A stretch of 8,224 nt of DNA, taken from an uncultured Pseudomonadota bacterium. GTDB lineage: Bacteria; SAR324; NAC60-12. The DNA is taken from NCBI GenBank assembly GCA_913056375.1, contig CAJXNF010000106.1, positions 1 to 8,224 of the forward strand, given 5' to 3'. A model generated the notes under the pieces. That model did not search any database, was not told the DNA's origin, and saw nothing but the letters and a program-made list of their open reading frames with translations. Position numbers and translations under genes: made by a program. Position 1 is the first letter of the stretch, and each line of letters begins with the position of its first letter. Shown here piece after piece: positions 1 to 5,969 of this stretch.

Positions 1-1
1 A

Positions 2-946
2 AAACAGCTATTCCAGTGTTATGGTGCCGATTGGAAACTACGATTCGATGACGTTGAGCCAGTCCCGTTAGCAACGGCATCCATTGCACAAGTTCACCGA
101 GCAAAAACTAGAGGTGGCTCTCTTGTCGCACTAAAAATTCAATTGCCGGATGCTGCAGAGAAGATTGAAGCGGACCTGCTGTTTTTCAAGCGCATCGCAC
201 CCTTACTTCAACGCTGGGCAGAAGGTTGGAACGTTGAACAGACTGTGGAAGAGCTCAGCAGGAGTATTCGGCAAGAATTGGACTACTATCATGAAGCAGC
301 AAACCTAACAAAATTCCTTGCTCTGTATGAAGCAGAGGAGTGGGTGTTTCCAGTACTGATTCCCGATCTCCTGAGTAAAGAAGTATTGGCTATGAGTTTT
401 GTCGAAGGTCAACCTCTTCGGCATTTCCTAGCTGACGTGCCAAGTGCTGCTGAGCCACTGCTGCAATCATTGGTACGGAGCTTCATCAAGCAAATCTTTG
501 TCAGCGGCTTGTTCCACGCAGACCCTCATCCTGGAAATTTCTTTGTAACCCCTCAAGGGAAGCTAGCTCTGCTAGATTTTGGAGCTGTTGCTCAGTTGAC
601 GGACGCCGAGTGTGAGGCCTACCGAAACGTCTTGGTGGCACTTTTCAATCGTCAGCAATCAGAATTTGATTCACTATTGCGCAAGGCTGGATTTGATGTC
701 CCCAACGGTCCATTATTGCTAAAATTACTTTTCGAAAGAGACCCCGCTGAATTTGCAGGACTGAGCCAGATGGAAACTCATATGCGCATCATGAGAAGGG
801 CAGAAGTAAAAATTCCCGATAATTTTGTACTGATGGGAAGAGTTTTGATTTCGATTGGAGGCCTTCTAAAACAGTATCGAGTGAAAGTTGATCTTCAGGA
901 GTTGGCTCTTTATTTGATGATGGAAGTTGCAAGGAAGGCATCATGA
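2..946 (+). CDS. ABC1/AarF/UbiB-family atypical kinase-like protein, 5' truncated by the window
   Basis: The frame is open from base 2, so the gene begins upstream; 314 codons are visible. Seen in order: the Ala-rich nucleotide-loop motif PLATASIAQVHRA (about bases 62-100), the VALKIQ lysine strand just after it, the family motif QELDYYHEAAN (about 272-304), the catalytic-loop motif HADPHPGN (515-538) and the metal-binding LLDFGAVAQL (about 569-598). These are the hallmarks of the ABC1/UbiB atypical protein-kinase-like family, known for roles in ubiquinone biosynthesis or lipid metabolism as ATPases; the substrate is generally unknown. The KxGQ signature expected near the N terminus is outside the window. 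The Ala-rich loop reads ATAS where AAAS is usual. Unlike Escherichia coli UbiB, there is no hydrophobic transmembrane pair at the C terminus; the protein ends in a charged helix. The stop overlaps the next start as ATGA, implying translational coupling. An in-frame TTG at 143 is not the true start because conserved motifs lie before it. The family call is secure; the specific role is not. Confidence 0.93.
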   Translation, partial: KQLFQCYGADWKLRFDDVEPVPLATASIAQVHRAKTRGGSLVALKIQLPDAAEKIEADLLFFKRIAPLLQRWAEGWNVEQTVEELSRSIRQELDYYHEAANLTKFLALYEAEEWVFPVLIPDLLSKEVLAMSFVEGQPLRHFLADVPSAAEPLLQSLVRSFIKQIFVSGLFHADPHPGNFFVTPQGKLALLDFGAVAQLTDAECEAYRNVLVALFNRQQSEFDSLLRKAGFDVPNGPLLLKLLFERDPAEFAGLSQMETHMRIMRRAEVKIPDNFVLMGRVLISIGGLLKQYRVKVDLQELALYLMMEVARKAS

Positions 947-2142
947 AGGCTCTTGATCAACTGGAAAACCGACTGGTCGAACACTGGCAACGAAAGGAAT
1001 CCCGGAAGACCTGGCAGGAGTGGATCAAATGGCTGGAACAAATACAGTGTCCTCTGAGAGTGGACCGACCAGAAAAGGTATCCCCTGGAGATCGAATAAA
1101 CTATCAGACATTTTTACACTTCTGTGAAACTGCACTGGCTCGCTTACCCGACTGGGAAAGTAAGCTGACTACCCCAAACTGGGTGGAAGCACATAGTCTT
1201 TGTTTGCTCCCAACGGATTGGACTTCCCCTCACCTCACTTCAACAAAATCCACAGTTGGGCAACCAGAGCAACATAAGTATCTCACCGAAGAAGATCTAG
1301 CGGGCACTCACCAGGCTTTGCTGCGCCTTGCAGAGGAGGTTGACAAGGTGAAAGGGCGACTGGAACAAATTGAGCGACAATCCATCCAGCAGCCTAGGCG
1401 TGTTCCGATGCCATCACCTCCACTACCTGGTGGGAGTCCTCTCAAACAGCCACCGCCACAACCTTCTCCATCACCACCTTCCAATCCGATGATGAGCCAA
1501 ACGCTGGAAAATGAGCTACGTTTCCGTCCACCTCCAGAGCTAAGACCCAAGACCTATGTTCCGGAAAGTTTTGATGAAAATAACGCCCTCCCTGCAAGGC
1601 CTCTGGACGAAGCATATCTTAGTTTCAATGAATGGTGCGATCATCTCTATTCAATTGGGCTGAATGTTCAGGAACTTTCAGCAGAAAACCTCAGAGTGGA
1701 AAGCTCCCGACCAATTTCGTTTCTCCAGTTTTCTCATCGTCTCGAGAGAAGAGTTGCTTCCACAGATAGGTTGCATGATCTGCTTGAGACCTTTCGTCTG
1801 CACTACAGAACGGGTTTTTCACCAGCACCACCCACGACCAAGATGCCTGGATTAACGCCGGATGTACCAGAAATTGAAGAAGATGAAGGATTTGAGCTGA
1901 CACAAGAGGTCAATGAAACCTCGACTGGATTTCAACTGCCCCCAGAAGATTTATATCAGGATTACAACAGTTGGCTGGAGTGGTTGATTGATCAGAATTT
2001 GGATCCTCGCGTCTACAGCAGCCAAGATCTTCAAGTGGAAAGCAGCCATCGAATCTCCTTCCCCCAATTTCGTAGACGGCTGGAAAGAAAATTAGATGAT
2101 CCAGAAACCTTTCGAAATTTATTGGGACTCTCAGAACCCTGA
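943..2142 (+). CDS. Unknown protein with three W-rich/RLER repeats, coiled coil and proline-rich linker
   Basis: I do not recognise this 399-residue protein as a named family. The ATG overlaps the stop of the upstream kinase gene and is preceded by AAGGA at 931-935, seven bases away. Visible layout: repeat 1 at residues 21-68; a charged, probably coiled-coil helix at about 113-147 (LTEEDLAGTHQALLRL onward); a proline-rich low-complexity linker at about 151-203; repeat 2 at 225-271; an acidic linker at about 306-325; and repeat 3 at 338-384, almost at the C terminus. Repeats 2 and 3 align without gaps at 20 of 47 positions and share VESSxxISFxQFxxRLER. No signal peptide or membrane segment is visible, so it is probably cytoplasmic. 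The coiled coil resembles, by eye, the end of PHA-synthase PhaE or phasin-like proteins, which is only a weak hint. Coupling to the kinase gene suggests the two products act together. That the gene is real is well supported by repeat conservation and coupling; its function is unknown. Confidence 0.85.
   Translation: MKALDQLENRLVEHWQRKESRKTWQEWIKWLEQIQCPLRVDRPEKVSPGDRINYQTFLHFCETALARLPDWESKLTTPNWVEAHSLCLLPTDWTSPHLTSTKSTVGQPEQHKYLTEEDLAGTHQALLRLAEEVDKVKGRLEQIERQSIQQPRRVPMPSPPLPGGSPLKQPPPQPSPSPPSNPMMSQTLENELRFRPPPELRPKTYVPESFDENNALPARPLDEAYLSFNEWCDHLYSIGLNVQELSAENLRVESSRPISFLQFSHRLERRVASTDRLHDLLETFRLHYRTGFSPAPPTTKMPGLTPDVPEIEEDEGFELTQEVNETSTGFQLPPEDLYQDYNSWLEWLIDQNLDPRVYSSQDLQVESSHRISFPQFRRRLERKLDDPETFRNLLGLSEP
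1003..1146 (+). repeat. Protein repeat 1 (divergent) of the triple-repeat protein
   Basis: Residues 21-68. The pattern W24, W27, W30-L31, then V46, R51-I52-N53-Y54, F57 and a final ARL matches the W, WL, V, RISF, F, RLER-L skeleton of repeats 2 and 3, with about two residues fewer between the W and V anchors. It is the most diverged copy, and its membership is judged by eye. Confidence 0.55.
1615..1755 (+). repeat. Protein repeat 2 of the triple-repeat protein
   Basis: Residues 225-271, beginning YLSFNEW and ending RLERRV. It aligns without gaps to repeat 3 over 47 residues with 20 identities, including the W, three spaced leucines, VESS, ISF, QF and RLER. The DNA copies have diverged, so the duplication is old and selection is acting on the protein. 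Confidence 0.85.
1954..2094 (+). repeat. Protein repeat 3 of the triple-repeat protein
   Basis: Residues 338-384, beginning YQDYNSW and ending RLERKL. This is the closest partner of repeat 2. It lies 15 residues from the C terminus, so the protein effectively ends with this module. Confidence 0.85.
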
Positions 2143-2206
2143 AAACCAATGGACTTTGTCCACTAAAAACTTCGACGGAGAACATCACCTATTCCCGTCA
2201 TTTCCC

Positions 2207-2236
2207 TTGACAACCATCCATTCGAATGTTAACTAT
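2207..2236 (+). promoter_or_regulatory. Probable sigma-70-type promoter of the hrcA-grpE-dnaK-dnaJ operon
   Basis: A perfect TTGACA -35 box lies at 2207-2212, 65 bases after the preceding stop codon. The -10 element is weak: the AT-rich stretch at about 2228-2236 (GTTAACTAT) sits at 16-18 bp spacing but matches TATAAT poorly. Initiation would fall inside or beside the CIRCE element, the arrangement expected if HrcA blocks RNA polymerase. The -35 is seen directly; the -10 and start site are inferred. No typical sigma-32 promoter was noticed here. Confidence 0.6.
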
Positions 2237-2262
2237 TAGCACTATCAGCTGATGAGTGCTAA
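2236..2262 (+). promoter_or_regulatory. CIRCE operator (HrcA binding site)
   Basis: The left arm TTAGCACTA (2236-2244), a 9-base spacer and the right arm GAGTGCTAA (2254-2262) match the CIRCE consensus TTAGCACTC-N9-GAGTGCTAA in 17 of 18 arm positions. The only departure is the last base of the left arm (A for C). The spacer itself contains the perfect palindrome TCAGCTGA (2245-2252). The element ends 21 bases before the hrcA ATG, so HrcA most likely autoregulates the operon here. Confidence 0.96.
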
Positions 2263-2283
2263 TAAGCTACTTGAGGGAGCTTT

Positions 2284-3363
2284 ATGTCGAAAACGGTTCA
2301 ACGGTTGGAGACCAAGGAGTCGATTGACGAACGTACCCAACGAGTCTTGCGCGGGATCATTGAGGGTTACATAACTAGTAACGAACCAGTCGGATCACGC
2401 TCCCTTTCAAAGACATTGGAAATGGGGCTATCCCCTGCGACGATTCGGAACATCATGTCTGATCTCTCAGACATGGGTTTCTTAATGCAGTTGCATACTT
2501 CTGCAGGCCGGATTCCCACTGACAAAGCTTACCGGTTTTATGTTGACCAAGTAGTTGTGGCCAACCAGCTGACTCGCAAGCTGCAGAAAAGGATTCAGGA
2601 GGCAACTCAGGAAGGTGGGATGAATCAGGTCGAGGATCTTCTGATCAGTACGACCCGTCTGCTTGCAGGCTTAACTCAATTTGTCTGCTTAACCAGTTCC
2701 CCAAGAGTTGAGACAAGCATTCTGAGGAGAATTGAGTTTATCCGCCTGAGTTCACAACAGATTTTGGTTGTTCTAGTGACTCGTAACGGCCAAGTCCGGA
2801 ACAAGATCATTGCAACCACAGAGGACCTTTCCCAGGACTTTCTCAACACAGTCTCCAGCTTCTTGAACGAACAGTTTCACAATCGGAGTCTTCATGCGAT
2901 TCGACAGCAGATCCTCGAAAGCATGGTTGAAGATAAGGAACGTTACGACCGCCTGTTAGCCCAAGCCGTTCGACTGGGGAAGAAAGCCTTCGAATTAGAG
3001 GACGCACCCGAAGTATACATTGAGGGCCAACACAACCTGATTTTCAGTGAGCGCTTCAGAAATTTGAACAGTGCCCGTGGACTGATGGACGCCTTCGAGC
3101 ACAAGTCGATGATCATGAATTTGCTTGATTCCACTGTGGAAGCCGATGGCATCCAAATTTTCATTGGGATCGAAAATGAGTTGGAGAGCCTCCAAGACTG
3201 TACGATGGTTAAGGCACAATATAGCGATCAAAACAACGTCCTCGGAACCATCGGAGTGATCGGGCCTACCAACATGGATTACCAAACAGTGATACCAGTA
3301 GTTGATTTTACAGCCAGAATTCTCTCACAAACCATCACCCAACAATCGTCATCCTGTGATTGA
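2284..3363 (+). CDS. hrcA: Heat-inducible transcription repressor HrcA
   Basis: HrcA is a repressor that binds CIRCE as a dimer and is kept active by the GroE chaperonin in the systems studied. The 359-residue product is slightly longer than the usual 340-350. The N-terminal winged-helix region (about residues 15-88) contains EPVGSRSL, the recognition-helix stretch SPATIRNIMSDLSDMGFL (50-67) and the hallmark HTSAGRIPTDKAYRFYVD (71-88). The C-terminal part has the conserved IGIEN (294-298) and GTIGVIGPTNMDY (321-333) segments of the GAF-like domain. The family usually has Arg where N330 stands, by recollection. The ATG is preceded by GAGGGAG at 2273-2279 and follows CIRCE by 21 bases. First gene of the heat-shock operon; grpE starts six bases after its stop. 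Identification is secure. Confidence 0.98.
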   Translation: MSKTVQRLETKESIDERTQRVLRGIIEGYITSNEPVGSRSLSKTLEMGLSPATIRNIMSDLSDMGFLMQLHTSAGRIPTDKAYRFYVDQVVVANQLTRKLQKRIQEATQEGGMNQVEDLLISTTRLLAGLTQFVCLTSSPRVETSILRRIEFIRLSSQQILVVLVTRNGQVRNKIIATTEDLSQDFLNTVSSFLNEQFHNRSLHAIRQQILESMVEDKERYDRLLAQAVRLGKKAFELEDAPEVYIEGQHNLIFSERFRNLNSARGLMDAFEHKSMIMNLLDSTVEADGIQIFIGIENELESLQDCTMVKAQYSDQNNVLGTIGVIGPTNMDYQTVIPVVDFTARILSQTITQQSSSCD

Positions 3364-3369
3364 AAATAA

Positions 3370-3975
3370 ATGAACAAAGAAAATACTGAACAAGGGAGCA
3401 ACACTGAAGAACCGCTAGAAAATAGCGATACTCCAATCAATGAAGAAGAAACAGAACCGATTGCAAATGCTTCCCCAACAGATTCCGATGAGCTAGAGGC
3501 TGATGAGGAAGAAGTTTCTGCAATAGAGAACGAGGCTCTGCTGCAGGTCGCCACCCTGAAGGAAGAACTCCTTCGCCAGCACGCGGAAATGGACAACTTC
3601 CGCAAGAGAATGGCCAGGGAGCAAGCTGATCGACTTAAGTACCATCACATGGAATTGATTCGAGAGTTGTTACCGGCCATTGACAGTCTGGAAAGAGCAC
3701 TCGCTCATTCTCAGCAGCAAGAAGACGCCTCTGGTAGCATGATAGAGGGCATTGAAATGGTGAATCGCATGATGCAGGAGAGTCTCAACAAATTCGGTGT
3801 GAGCCGCATAGAGCCTCAGGGTGAGCCGTTTGATCCAAATTGCCATCAGGCAGTTGGGATGGTGCAGACTGACGAAGTTCCAGAAAATCATGTTCTGGAC
3901 GTATTTCAGGTTGGCTACTACCTCCATGATCGAGTAGTGAGGCCAGCCATGGTACGCGTCGCTGAAAAACCCTGA
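3370..3975 (+). CDS. grpE: GrpE, nucleotide exchange factor of the DnaK chaperone
   Basis: GrpE is the cytoplasmic dimer that releases ADP from DnaK. The product has 201 residues, close to the family norm. Residues 1-52 are acidic and low in complexity (many Glu, Asp, Asn, Ser), as expected for the unstructured N terminus. Residues about 53-112 form the long dimerising helix with MDNFRKRMARE and ELLPAIDSLERAL. The C-terminal beta domain carries FGVSRIEPQGEPFDPNCHQA (142-161) and VGYYLHDRVVRPAMVRVA (181-198), the family signature that contacts the DnaK ATPase domain. The gene begins six bases after hrcA. No good Shine-Dalgarno sequence precedes the ATG (the upstream bases are ATTGAAAATAA), so translation probably depends on ribosomes finishing hrcA. 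The identification is firm; the exact start is slightly less so, but no better in-frame start is visible nearby. Confidence 0.97.
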   Translation: MNKENTEQGSNTEEPLENSDTPINEEETEPIANASPTDSDELEADEEEVSAIENEALLQVATLKEELLRQHAEMDNFRKRMAREQADRLKYHHMELIRELLPAIDSLERALAHSQQQEDASGSMIEGIEMVNRMMQESLNKFGVSRIEPQGEPFDPNCHQAVGMVQTDEVPENHVLDVFQVGYYLHDRVVRPAMVRVAEKP

Positions 3976-4016
3976 ATACTTCAAGAACCCCAAAAAAACT
4001 CAAAGGAGTCTGATCT

Positions 4017-5939
4017 ATGGGAAAGGTAATTGGAATTGACCTGGGAACTTCCAACTCTTGTATCGCTGTGATGGAAGGCGGTGATCCCAAGGTTATCCAA
4101 AATTCAGAGGGCGTCCGAACCACCCCATCCATGGTTGCCTTCAATGACAGTGGTGAGCGGCTAGTAGGCCAAGTTGCGAAGCGACAAGCGATTACGAATC
4201 CAAAGCGAACCGTGTTCAGCGCCAAGCGCTTGATGGGCCAAAAGTTTAATACAGAAGCAGTCAATCGATTGAAATCTGTGGCTCCCTTCGAGATTACAGG
4301 TGGAGCAAATGATCTGGCTTACGTCGGCGTGGATGGTAAGAGCTATTCTCCTCCGGAAATTTCAGCTTTCGTTCTCCAAAAGATGAAGCAAACAGCTGAA
4401 GACTATCTTGGAGAGGCGGTTACTGACGCAGTCATTACTGTACCAGCCTACTTCAATGACAGCCAACGGCAGGCAACGAAAGATGCAGGCAAAATCGCTG
4501 GTTTGAATGTACTTAGGATCATCAACGAACCTACGGCGGCTTCATTGGCTTATGGCTTGGACAAAAAATCAGATGAGAAGATTGCTGTCTTTGACCTTGG
4601 TGGAGGAACATTCGATGTCTCCATTCTCGAAATCGGAGACGGAGTCTTTGAGGTCAAATCAACCAATGGAGATACCTTCCTCGGTGGAGACGACTTCGAC
4701 AACCGATTGATTAACTTCCTGGCTGATGAATTCAAAAAGGAAAACAGCATAGATCTTCGCCAAGACAAAATGGCTCTCCAACGCCTGAAGGAAGCAGCCG
4801 AAAAGGCGAAGCATGAGTTGTCTTCCAGCACTGAAACGGAAGTTAATCTTCCCTTCATCACTGCTGACCAGAATGGTCCAAAGCATTTGAATTTGAAAAT
4901 TAGCCGCGCTCGCTTTGAGCAAATGGTTGATGATCTGGTCCAGCGATGTCTTGGACCATGTAGAGACGCACTGAAAGATGCTGGCTGTACTGCTAAGGAC
5001 ATTGATGAAGTGATCCTAGTGGGTGGAATGACGCGAATGCCCAAGATCCAGCAGATCGTAAAGGAATTCTTTGGTAAAGAGCCTCACAAGGGCGTCAATC
5101 CGGATGAAGTCGTTGCAATCGGTGCGGCGATCCAAGGTGGCGTGCTAAAGGGTGATGTCAAAGATGTTCTATTGTTGGATGTCACACCTCTCTCACTTGG
5201 CATTGAGACCCTCGGTGGCGTAATGACCAAGTTGATCGAACGCAACACCACGATTCCTACTCGGAAGAGCCAGGTCTTCTCAACAGCAGCGGACAATCAA
5301 CCTGCGGTAAGTATTCACGTGCTGCAAGGTGAGCGCGAAATGGCTGGTGATAACAAGACCCTGGGCCGTTTCGAGTTGGTTGGTATCCCAGCAGCCCCAA
5401 GAGGAATGCCTCAAATTGAGGTGACTTTTGACATTGATGCCAACGGCATTGTCAATGTCAGTGCCAAAGACCTTGGTACGGGTAAGGAGCAAGCAATCAA
5501 GATCACCTCCTCCAGTGGCCTCTCTGACTCAGAAGTAGAACGTATGGTTCAGGAAGCAGAGCAATATGCTGATGACGATAAAAAGCGTCGTGAATCGGCA
5601 GAACTTCGGAATCAAGCTGAGACACTACTCTACAGTACAGAAAAGACGATGGGAGAACTGGGTGATAAGCTTCCAGAAGCAGACAAAGAGAAAATCACTG
5701 CTGTCAGTGAGCAACTCCGAAAGAGCTTGGAAGGAGACGATCCTGAGGCCATTCGCAGTGACATCGAGGCCCTTACCCAAGCTTCTCACAAACTTGCTGA
5801 GTTACTTTATAGTCAAGCTTCAGCAAACCCATCTGGTTCAGATCAGCCTGGGGATGATCAAAATCAAGGTGGTGGTTCAGGCAGCAAGCAAGATGACGAC
5901 AACATTGTTGATGCAGAGTACGAGGAAGTTAAAAAGTAA
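4017..5939 (+). CDS. dnaK: Molecular chaperone DnaK (Hsp70)
   Basis: DnaK is the ATP-driven Hsp70 that binds exposed hydrophobic peptides in the cytoplasm. At 640 residues it is essentially the length of the Escherichia coli protein. Seen: the phosphate-binding GIDLGTSNSC (6-15), VPAYFNDSQRQATKDAG, IINEPTAASLAYGLDK, the FDLGGGTFDVS loop, NGDTFLGGDDFDNR with the threonine of the known autophosphorylation site, the interdomain linker VLLLD (384-388) followed by VTPLSLGIETLGG, the substrate-binding beta domain, a helical lid, a Gly/Gln/Ser-rich tail (about 600-627) and the C-terminal EEVKK, a site linked to co-chaperone or peptide contacts. The ATPase domain contains the diderm-type insert at about residues 78-105. 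The first motif reads GTSNS rather than GTTNS, a conservative change. AAAGGAG at 4002-4008, eight bases before the ATG, is a strong ribosome-binding site, in contrast to grpE. The gap to grpE is 41 bases with no clear second promoter. Identification is certain. Confidence 0.99.
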   Translation: MGKVIGIDLGTSNSCIAVMEGGDPKVIQNSEGVRTTPSMVAFNDSGERLVGQVAKRQAITNPKRTVFSAKRLMGQKFNTEAVNRLKSVAPFEITGGANDLAYVGVDGKSYSPPEISAFVLQKMKQTAEDYLGEAVTDAVITVPAYFNDSQRQATKDAGKIAGLNVLRIINEPTAASLAYGLDKKSDEKIAVFDLGGGTFDVSILEIGDGVFEVKSTNGDTFLGGDDFDNRLINFLADEFKKENSIDLRQDKMALQRLKEAAEKAKHELSSSTETEVNLPFITADQNGPKHLNLKISRARFEQMVDDLVQRCLGPCRDALKDAGCTAKDIDEVILVGGMTRMPKIQQIVKEFFGKEPHKGVNPDEVVAIGAAIQGGVLKGDVKDVLLLDVTPLSLGIETLGGVMTKLIERNTTIPTRKSQVFSTAADNQPAVSIHVLQGEREMAGDNKTLGRFELVGIPAAPRGMPQIEVTFDIDANGIVNVSAKDLGTGKEQAIKITSSSGLSDSEVERMVQEAEQYADDDKKRRESAELRNQAETLLYSTEKTMGELGDKLPEADKEKITAVSEQLRKSLEGDDPEAIRSDIEALTQASHKLAELLYSQASANPSGSDQPGDDQNQGGGSGSKQDDDNIVDAEYEEVKK

Positions 5940-5957
5940 TCTTTTCGCATCCTCAGG

Positions 5958-5964
5958 AAGGAGG
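5958..5964 (+). promoter_or_regulatory. Strong ribosome-binding site that fixes the TTG start of dnaJ
   Basis: AAGGAGG, an uninterrupted Shine-Dalgarno match, lies five bases before the TTG at 5970. It supports TTG as the initiator and probably compensates for the weak start codon. No ATG or GTG in the same frame lies between it and the conserved J-domain start. Confidence 0.85.
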
Positions 5965-5969
5965 CCCTG

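Noticed and set aside
143..145. TTG at 143 as the start of the kinase gene
   Set aside because: The same frame is open to the window edge and encodes the conserved PLATASIAQVHRA motif before this point, so the gene is truncated by the window rather than starting here.
2150..2162. Short hairpin TGGAC-TTT-GTCCA just after the triple-repeat gene, considered as a terminator
   Set aside because: The stem is only five base pairs and no T-run follows; readthrough into the hrcA region cannot be excluded.
4023..4061. DnaK GTSNS in place of GTTNS considered as a functional defect
   Set aside because: Ser for Thr is a conservative change in this loop and all other nucleotide-binding motifs are intact.
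3785..4264. 159-codon open frame on the - strand across the grpE-dnaK junction
   Set aside because: It overlaps two certain genes and lacks any family resemblance.
4550..5044. 164-codon open frame on the - strand inside dnaK
   Set aside because: The + strand encodes universally conserved DnaK motifs here; the antisense product is low in complexity and resembles nothing.
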